13,690 bases of DNA from contig QIMA01000015.1 in the NCBI GenBank assembly GCA_003233535.1, positions 1-13,690 on the forward strand, written 5' to 3'. The notes beneath the pieces were generated by a model. That model searched no databases and had not been told where the DNA came from. It worked only from the letters and a program-made list of their open reading frames with translations. Position 1 is the first letter of the stretch; each line of letters begins with the position of its first letter. Positions 7,610 through 13,690 of the stretch are shown here, piece after piece. The translations under genes were made by a program, and so were the position numbers. This DNA comes from Rhodanobacteraceae bacterium. GTDB lineage: Bacteria > Pseudomonadota > Gammaproteobacteria > Xanthomonadales > SZUA-5.

Positions 7610-8779
7610 TCATACTGGGTTTTCGCCGCGAGCCGTGCGTAGCGCATTCAAATAGCCGCGCCGCGCCTGTCGGGTATCGTTCTGTGCATCGCTTAAGCGA
7701 CCGAACTCTTCCCATGCGGCGGCGCTCGGCGCCTCTGCCAGCGCCATGTTCAGGTAATCGCGGGCCTTGCCCCAAAGCTCCTCGCGACGGCACAAACGCG
7801 CCAGCCCCAGCAGCAGCTCCGGACATTTCGGATGCGCACTCAGCCAGCCTTCGGCGCGGCGCAGTGCGTTGGAGCCGGCCACTCCCGGCAGTTCCGGATA
7901 GAGCAGTGCCAGCTCGGGATTCCACTCGCGCTTCATCGCGTCCACGAGTGCGTCACTGGCCAGACTGGGCTTGTCCAGCATCAGCCGCTTCTCCGCAGCG
8001 CCCAACCAGCCGATGGCCTCGGGCTTGCGCCTGTATTCCTTGCTGGCGACGCCGCGCCACACAGCCAGCATCGCTTCGCTGTTGGTCACGCTGCTCAAGC
8101 TCTTGCGCAGCACCGACCGTTCCAACTGGTGCAGCTGATCCGGTCCGGCGCCGCGGCTCTTGCGCGCCTTTTGTAGGTTTTGCAGCGCCCCTTGCCAATC
8201 GCCGGTTGCTGCTAGCCGTTCAGCAAGCATGCTCAGGGCCGCTGGGGGCGGGTTGGATGCCGCAGCCAGAGCGTGCAAATCGGCCAGGGACTCGGCGTCA
8301 TCTGTGCGCAAACGCAGTGCCTGTAGCTGTGCAGCGTGGCGCGCTGCGGGAATCGCCGCAGCTAGTCTGAGCAAATCCTGCGCACCTGCCTGGTCGCCCA
8401 GAGATTCCGCCAAGTCGGCGTGTTGAAGCAGCGCCGAAGCGCGCAGCGTGGCGTAGGAAACAGCCTTTTCATAGAGCTTTTTGGCCAACAGTGGTCGCCC
8501 TTCTAGGCGGGCCAGGTGAGCCATGTTCAAGTCGCGCGCACGGCGTGCCCGTTGCTGCGATAGCAGCTGCTTCGGCCAGCGAAACAGCAGCCAGTAAAGC
8601 AGCACGCAGAGCAGGCTAAGCGCTGCCGTGACTGCGACTGCGACCACCAAATAGGTGCGGATCTCGTAGCCCTGCCAGCGCAGGAAAAAATAGCCTGGGT
8701 CGGCACTTAGCCAGACCCCGATGAGGGCCGCAGCAGCCAGCAGCAACAGCAGACTAGCGAAGCGTAGGACGGCGATCAC
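7610..8779 (-). CDS. hemY: HemY-like heme-biosynthesis membrane protein with TPR-like repeats
   Basis: This 389-residue protein has the proteobacterial HemY layout (not the Gram-positive protoporphyrinogen oxidase of that name). The N-terminal HemY_N region has two membrane helices at 5-24 and 43-66, separated by a short loop with DPGYFFLRWQGYEI. A basic linker (RARRARDLN) and a long alpha-helical TPR-like domain from about 90 to the end follow. Proteobacterial HemY is genetically linked to tetrapyrrole metabolism, but its biochemical role is poorly defined. GTG 8779 overlaps the hemX stop by four bases (GTGA), with GGGAAG about 12 bases upstream. The pair directly after hemD is the classic hemDXY order, which supports the call. 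Confidence 0.9.
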   Translation of the reverse strand: MIAVLRFASLLLLLAAAALIGVWLSADPGYFFLRWQGYEIRTYLVVAVAVTAALSLLCVLLYWLLFRWPKQLLSQQRARRARDLNMAHLARLEGRPLLAKKLYEKAVSYATLRASALLQHADLAESLGDQAGAQDLLRLAAAIPAARHAAQLQALRLRTDDAESLADLHALAAASNPPPAALSMLAERLAATGDWQGALQNLQKARKSRGAGPDQLHQLERSVLRKSLSSVTNSEAMLAVWRGVASKEYRRKPEAIGWLGAAEKRLMLDKPSLASDALVDAMKREWNPELALLYPELPGVAGSNALRRAEGWLSAHPKCPELLLGLARLCRREELWGKARDYLNMALAEAPSAAAWEEFGRLSDAQNDTRQARRGYLNALRTARGENPV

Positions 8780-10056
8780 GGCGCAGAGCTTCCCGACTGC
8801 GGTGCCGGTTTGCGACGCGCCTGCGGATTAGCAATACTACGCAGATTGCGCACCCGACGAGCTTCATCGAGCGCGGTTCCTAACGTTGGCAAGGGCGCGC
8901 CCAGCGGCAGATTGACGATCTCGGCCATGCCGCGCCGCGCGCTGGCGACCTCAGGATGACTGGGATCAAACAGCTCCAGCGATTTCGCCGCGTCGGCTAG
9001 GCTGCGCCCGGCTTCGGCTTCGCGGCCCTGCAGCAGCAGCAAACGGGCCAGCGCTAGATGGGTGCGCAGCCCCAAGCGTGCCGCCGCCGGCCCGAGCGGC
9101 TGCAGCGGATCGTCAATCTCGACTTGACGGATGTCGACCAAGCGATGAAACACGCGGCTGTACCAGGGCTGCACGCGCTCGGATGGGTCGTCCGAGTTGT
9201 AGGCATCCAGCAGCGGCCACTCATCGACGTTCGCGCTCAAGCGGTCCAAACGCGCCTGTAGCGCAATCCGATCAACTACGGGCACGGCGTTGAGGGCGTC
9301 CATCTCGGCCGAGATGGCCCCGCGTACCGATCCGGCCAACGGGTCATCGCTGCTGGCTAGCACTTGGTCGGCCAACTGCAGCGATAGTCGTGCACCGGCC
9401 ACGTCACCAAATAGCTGCAGTCGCGTTTGCCCGACCAAGAGCAGATACTCGGCCTCAGCGATCTCCATCCGTGGACCGCTGGGCGCACTGTTACGGGCTA
9501 AGTCAGTGAGCACATCTTCGCTCAGCCCCTGGCGCTCGCTTATGCTCAACAGTTGCTCGCGCAGCACCGTGTTCACGCCCTGCATGTCTTCCAGGCGCGC
9601 GACCAAGGCGGTAAGCCGCTGGGCGTTAGCGCTGAGCTGCCGCGACTGCTGTTCCAGCGCCTGGCTAAGCACTGGATCGACAGCCGCTGCGATCGGTTCC
9701 GGCGCGGGCTGTTGCTGTAACCGCCACTGCTGGTAGCCAACATAGCCGACAGCGAGCAAAGCAATCAGGGCGATCAACATAGATAGCCCACCGCCGCTCT
9801 TGCGCGGCGCATGCGGAGTCGGGTTGAGCGCTGGTGTCTCTCGCGGTCGAGGACTGCTGTCGCGCGGGGTAACGGCGACCGGGTCCTTGTCCGTCAAGGA
9901 CGAAGTCTCAGCCGCCGTGTCAGCCTCGGCGCTACCTGCATCGACCTGTTCGGCCTGCGCATCGGTGTCCTTGACCTCGAGTTCAGGCGTCGCTGCCGCA
10001 GCTGTGGTTTCTGCGGCGTCCTGCTCGACGTTCGGATTTTGTTTGGATGTGCTCAT
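8776..10056 (-). CDS. hemX: HemX-like membrane protein (uroporphyrinogen-III C-methyltransferase-related)
   Basis: This 426-residue protein has the single-pass HemX architecture. A disordered, acidic and Ala/Pro-rich cytoplasmic N-terminus (1-85) is followed by one membrane helix (about 91-108). Next come a coiled-coil-like segment with many Gln/Leu residues (about 125-180) and a helical periplasmic domain. Proteobacterial HemX is often annotated as a uroporphyrinogen-III C-methyltransferase, but no SAM-binding methyltransferase motif is visible here, so catalytic activity is doubtful; a scaffold role is more plausible. It starts at ATG 10056, nine bases after the hemD stop, without a clear Shine-Dalgarno site, and overlaps hemY at its end. 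The very low-complexity N-terminus (repeated Ala, Glu, Thr) is typical of the family. Confidence 0.9.
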   Translation of the reverse strand: MSTSKQNPNVEQDAAETTAAAATPELEVKDTDAQAEQVDAGSAEADTAAETSSLTDKDPVAVTPRDSSPRPRETPALNPTPHAPRKSGGGLSMLIALIALLAVGYVGYQQWRLQQQPAPEPIAAAVDPVLSQALEQQSRQLSANAQRLTALVARLEDMQGVNTVLREQLLSISERQGLSEDVLTDLARNSAPSGPRMEIAEAEYLLLVGQTRLQLFGDVAGARLSLQLADQVLASSDDPLAGSVRGAISAEMDALNAVPVVDRIALQARLDRLSANVDEWPLLDAYNSDDPSERVQPWYSRVFHRLVDIRQVEIDDPLQPLGPAAARLGLRTHLALARLLLLQGREAEAGRSLADAAKSLELFDPSHPEVASARRGMAEIVNLPLGAPLPTLGTALDEARRVRNLRSIANPQARRKPAPQSGSSAP

Positions 10057-10065
10057 GGGCGAATG

Positions 10066-10854
10066 CTAACCCCTGGACTGTGAGACCGCGAGCGCCGCTC
10101 GCAAGGATTCGGCCTGCAAGCGGTCAATCGGTCGAATATCGGTGTATCCCAATTGCTTGGCGGCAGCGGCAATCCGCTCCGACAGCACTAACAGCGGCTG
10201 CCCCCGCGCCGCGCTCAGGCCGGCGCCGACCAAACAGGCGTCCAGCGCTCGCAGCAGATCGATGCTAGTGGCGCTAAGCACTAAATCACGCCAGTCATGC
10301 CGCAGACGCTGCAGCAGCGTGGCCGAGGGTGCCAGAATCTCGCGACGATAAACGTGAATGGCACACAGATCTAGCTGCAGTTGCAGCATCCGAGCTGGAG
10401 CTGGAACTCGGCCACCGGCTGCACAGAACAGCGCTAGGGTCGCGCCAGTTAGCGCCTGCCAGCGATCGAGGGCAAACAGACCATCGATTCCGGGGTGCTC
10501 GGGCGTCGACCAGACCGACTTACAGCCGGCGGCAGCCAGTGCGGCGGCAGTCGTTTCGCCGACCGCTGCGGCTGGCAGCTGCAGTTGCCGAGGGTCCAAG
10601 TCCGCGATCGCATCTACCGCAGCGGGGCTGACGTAAACGCGTCTGGGCAGTGTTGCCGACAGCGCTAGCTGTGTGCGCAGCACATCGTTTGCCGCGCTGT
10701 TAAAGGTGCGCATTAGCGGGTGATGGACGCACTCGATGTTCAGCTCGTCGAGGATCGGCGCCAGCGAGTCACTGCGCCCCGCTGGCCGGGTGAGCAGTAG
10801 CCAGCGCATCCGCGTACCATGCGCCGCACTTTGGTTGCTATCGGATTCGATCAT
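10066..10854 (-). CDS. hemD: Uroporphyrinogen-III synthase
   Basis: HemD cyclises hydroxymethylbilane to uroporphyrinogen III, the branch point to heme, siroheme and cobalamin, in the cytoplasm. The frame gives the bilobed HemD pattern: WLLLTRPAGRSDSLAPIL at the N-terminus, VYVSPAAVDAI and AVGETTAAALAAAG in the first half, and LVLSATSIDLLRAL then LLVLSERIAAAA in the second. Family sequence conservation is low, and the neighbours hemX-hemY reinforce the call. I chose ATG 10854 because GGAGG lies six bases upstream (10861-10865). A second ATG at 10809 would start just before the conserved WLLLTRP and has no good Shine-Dalgarno site, leaving a 15-residue non-conserved leader in question. hemC is not adjacent; a divergent thioesterase gene is upstream instead. 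Confidence 0.88.
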   Translation of the reverse strand: MIESDSNQSAAHGTRMRWLLLTRPAGRSDSLAPILDELNIECVHHPLMRTFNSAANDVLRTQLALSATLPRRVYVSPAAVDAIADLDPRQLQLPAAAVGETTAAALAAAGCKSVWSTPEHPGIDGLFALDRWQALTGATLALFCAAGGRVPAPARMLQLQLDLCAIHVYRREILAPSATLLQRLRHDWRDLVLSATSIDLLRALDACLVGAGLSAARGQPLLVLSERIAAAAKQLGYTDIRPIDRLQAESLRAALAVSQSRG

Positions 10855-11314
10855 GTTTGACCTCCAGGCGCTGGTGGCAGAAATGCGCGAGACCATTCCG
10901 CTGACTCGCAGCCTGGACTTAGGTGGACTGCGCTATGACGGCTCTGAGTTGATCTTAACCCTGCCGCTGGCGCCCAACGTCAACGATAAGGGCTGCGCGT
11001 TTGGCGGCAGTATGGCTTGCTTGACCACGCTAACGGGCTGGGGTTTGCTGCGCTTGGCGCTGGGCGAACAGCAGCAGCCTGCTGATCTGTATATTCAGGA
11101 TCAACAGACTAAGTACGTTGCCCCGGCTTGGGCGAAAATGTACTCGCGATGCAGCTGGACAGAGGCTGAGAAATCCGAGTTTCTGCGCAACTTCGCCCGC
11201 CGCGGCAAAGCACGAGCCGGGGTCAGTATCTCCTGCACTAGCGACGATATCGAGGTGTGCAAGATGGATGCGCGTTTCGTTGCCCTCAGACCCGGCACCA
11301 GCAAAGCGGCTTAG
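10853..11314 (+). CDS. Hotdog-fold thioesterase of the YiiD C-terminal type
   Basis: This 153-residue protein matches the stand-alone version of the hotdog domain found at the C-terminus of E. coli YiiD. The recognisable stretch is IPLTRSLDLGG, then PLAPNVNDKGCAFGGSMA at about 40-57, the helix-capping region of the hotdog fold. Further on, IQDQQTKYVAPAW (about 80-92) and a KARAGVSISC strand complete the fold. It probably hydrolyses an acyl thioester, but the substrate is unknown. I chose ATG 10853 because it places about ten residues before the conserved IPL. The open frame continues upstream over hemD with no better start, and no clear Shine-Dalgarno site is seen. It is divergent from hemD and convergent with the FAD oxidoreductase gene. 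Confidence 0.85.
   Translation: MFDLQALVAEMRETIPLTRSLDLGGLRYDGSELILTLPLAPNVNDKGCAFGGSMACLTTLTGWGLLRLALGEQQQPADLYIQDQQTKYVAPAWAKMYSRCSWTEAEKSEFLRNFARRGKARAGVSISCTSDDIEVCKMDARFVALRPGTSKAA
10861..10865 (-). promoter_or_regulatory. Shine-Dalgarno site deciding the hemD start
   Basis: On the minus strand GGAGG is followed by six bases and ATG (10854-10852). It is the strongest ribosome-binding site in the nine-gene block. It lies inside codons 3-5 of the divergent thioesterase gene, so the same bases serve both strands. Confidence 0.65.
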
Positions 11315-11323
11315 CGATTTCGT

Positions 11324-11352
11324 GCCCGCCCATTCTCAATGGGTAAACGGGC
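11324..11352. terminator. Hairpin between convergent genes, possible bidirectional terminator
   Basis: An inner perfect stem CCCATT (11329-11334) / AATGGG (11338-11343) is extended by GCCCG (11324-11328) / CGGGC (11348-11352) across a TAAA bulge. It lies in the 63-base gap between the convergent thioesterase and oxidoreductase stops. No T-run follows on either strand, so intrinsic termination is uncertain. Confidence 0.4.
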
Positions 11353-11377
11353 GGCGGCCGCAGCAGACCTCACCGAC

Positions 11378-12817
<1,440 letters not shown>

Positions 12818-12859
12818 GCAATTCTAGCTATGAAGGCTTTTCCCTACCTACAGAGTGTT

Positions 12860-12903
12860 TTTGCTATATAAGTAGACGCATGTCTGTGTGTAAACATTAG
12901 GAG
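12860..12903 (+). promoter_or_regulatory. Putative hicBA promoter/operator region and ribosome-binding site
   Basis: An AT-rich stretch contains TATATA (12865-12870), a candidate -10 box with no convincing -35 partner. It is followed by the short dyad AGACGCATGTCT (12874-12885), a possible operator for autoregulation. AGGAG (12899-12903) lies six bases before the hicB ATG and is a strong Shine-Dalgarno site. The promoter and operator parts are tentative. Confidence 0.35.
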
Positions 12904-12909
12904 AGCGTC

Positions 12910-13230
12910 ATGTTTAGACAAGCAAAGGTTAGCTTCAAGCTGCCCGCCAACGTTACCCGCGAAGGCGACCTGTTTGTCTCAGAGTGCCCGATCTTGGATG
13001 TCGTCTCACAGGGGCGCAGCCAGAGCGAAGCAATTCAAAACCTCGAAGAAGCGGCCATTTTATTCCTCGAAACGTGCGTCGAGATGGGCACTCTAACCCA
13101 GGTCCTGGGTGAATGTGGGTTCACTCCCGACCATGCAGCCATTGAGGCGAAGAAAGATCAGGATATGATCGAAGTCCCAATGGAATTGTTGGCCAATGAA
13201 TCTAAGCCCGCAGCCCTGGCGCATTGCTGA
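12910..13230 (+). CDS. hicB: HicB-family antitoxin
   Basis: This 106-residue protein carries the partial-RNase-H-like HicB fold. It has a first strand FKLPANVTREGDLFVSECPIL (split here by a turn), then DVVSQGRSQSEAIQNLEEA, the hallmark V-S-Q-G and E-A-x-x-N-L motif (about 31-48), and a helix LFLETCVEMGTL. In HicBA systems HicB binds and inhibits the HicA mRNA endonuclease and often represses its own operon. The tail after about residue 70 (GECGFTPDH, then MIEVPMELLAN) is short and shows no clear helix-turn-helix or ribbon-helix-helix domain, so DNA binding is uncertain. The start is fixed by AGGAG six bases upstream. It precedes and overlaps hicA by 35 bases, giving antitoxin-first order, probably with translational coupling. 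Confidence 0.88.
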   Translation: MFRQAKVSFKLPANVTREGDLFVSECPILDVVSQGRSQSEAIQNLEEAAILFLETCVEMGTLTQVLGECGFTPDHAAIEAKKDQDMIEVPMELLANESKPAALAHC

Positions 13231-13423
13231 CAAGTACGCCGAGTCGCTCGGCTGGGTCTTTGATCGGCAGAAAGGTAGTCACCGGGTCTACAAGCGAGAC
13301 GGGGCGGCACGCCCGCTAACCATCCCCGCCCACGACCAGCTTGCTATCGGCACTTTGAGTGCGATTATCAAGCAGACTGGTGGGGACAGGGATGGGTTCT
13401 TGGCATGGCTGCAGGATCAGTAG
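13196..13423 (+). CDS. hicA: HicA-family mRNA interferase toxin
   Basis: This 75-residue toxin has the dsRBD-like HicA fold. The GW-V-x-x-x-x-KGSHRVYKR motif carries the likely catalytic His29, followed by LTIPAHDQLAIGTLSAIIKQTG, matching the usual TIP-H-x-(E/L)-x-x-GT-L-x-x-I-L/I-KQ pattern. HicA cleaves mRNA and arrests growth when free of HicB. The sequence looks intact and potentially active. ATG 13196 is the only normal start before the fold; it lies inside hicB, 35 bases before the hicB stop, so expression probably depends on hicB translation. The N-terminus (MNLSPQPWRIADKYAE) is several residues longer and less canonical than usual. The overlap is larger than typical for these pairs. 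Confidence 0.9.
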   Translation: MNLSPQPWRIADKYAESLGWVFDRQKGSHRVYKRDGAARPLTIPAHDQLAIGTLSAIIKQTGGDRDGFLAWLQDQ

Positions 13424-13599
13424 CTCACCGCATCTCAGCCAACTCAAAAATCATGCCTTCCGTCGTGCCAAAGCGTGGCCCAAGGATGTTACAGACGTTG
13501 AATATGAGCAGGCGCTGACGGCGGATCTCGTCGCTGTCACCCCGAATAGGCGACCCAGGGCGGCAGCTACGAACTGACTTGAGAGCGCAGCGTGCCCAC
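13424..13599. other. Intergenic sequence after hicA, nothing recognised
   Basis: I see no gene, tRNA or strong hairpin. A plus-strand frame over 13450-13577 and an opposing minus-strand frame (13645-13451) give no recognisable product or ribosome-binding site. Confidence 0.5.
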
Positions 13600-13690
13600 C
13601 TAACCCGGATATTTCATGAACTCGCGCGATGATCGCGCAGGACATTGATTGCCCAGTGGTTTTTTCGAAGGAGCGGTGTAGTGGCTCATA
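13600..13690. repeat. Diverged dispersed repeat, copy 2 (runs to or past the window edge)
   Basis: This is the partner of 1131-1205 in the same orientation, sharing CCCGGATATTTCAT-AACT at the left and TTGAT-GCCCAG-G followed by a T-run near 13645-13666. This copy contains a perfect 7-bp inverted repeat, GCGCGAT (13624-13630) and ATCGCGC (13632-13638), where copy 1 is degenerate. It ends close to or beyond the window edge, so its right boundary is unknown. It could be the end of an insertion sequence lying just outside. Confidence 0.6.

Noticed and set aside
7447..8370. 307-codon plus-strand frame over gspF and hemY
   Set aside because: It is an antisense shadow with an Arg/Ser/Pro/Ala-rich composition and no domain, while both opposite genes are clearly coding.
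10736..10852. N-terminal extension of the thioesterase frame upstream of ATG 10853
   Set aside because: The extra 39 residues overlap hemD antisense, are Ser/Arg-rich and precede the point where the family's usual N-terminus begins.
13451..13645. 64-codon minus-strand frame downstream of hicA
   Set aside because: It starts inside the repeat, has no ribosome-binding site and gives no recognisable product.

Overview
The window looks like chromosomal DNA of a GC-rich gammaproteobacterium. The gene families (RluF, FtsEX, GspF, and HemD-HemX-HemY with a divergent YiiD-C-type thioesterase) would suit a Xanthomonadales/Nevskiales-like lineage. That placement is inferred from gene content and base composition only; no database search was possible. 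There are no rRNA or tRNA genes, no CRISPR array and no transposase gene.

Layout. Bases 1-1134 (+) hold the C-terminal part of an M1-family (leukotriene-A4-hydrolase-like) aminopeptidase whose start lies outside the window. It is convergent with rluF (1217-1927, -). A roughly 300-bp non-coding gap (1928-2225) carries short repeated and inverted motifs. From 10854 down to 2226 runs a tight block of nine genes on the minus strand: hemD, hemX, hemY, gspF, ftsE, ftsX, a double-receiver response regulator, ung and an uncharacterised membrane-anchored protein. Neighbours overlap by 4-8 bases or are separated by at most 35 bases, so one polycistronic unit is likely. It combines late tetrapyrrole synthesis, a type II secretion membrane protein, the FtsEX division ABC system, a signalling protein and DNA repair. 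The usual enterobacterial partners hemC, ftsY and rpoH are absent from this neighbourhood.

A YiiD-C-type hotdog thioesterase (10853-11314, +) starts head to head with hemD; the two ATGs share the tetranucleotide CATG. It is convergent with an LhgO-like FAD oxidoreductase (11378-12466, -), with a hairpin between them.

The right end (12467-13690) is an accessory patch. It holds an internal, frameshifted remnant of glycerol kinase, a complete hicB-hicA toxin-antitoxin pair (antitoxin first, overlapping genes), and a second copy of a diverged repeat also present just after the M1 peptidase gene. Nothing here is demonstrably a new system. The items most worth following up are the degenerate-plus-intact receiver protein embedded with ftsEX, the uncharacterised gene coupled to ung, the shared hemD/thioesterase start, the dispersed repeat and the glpK remnant beside hicBA.
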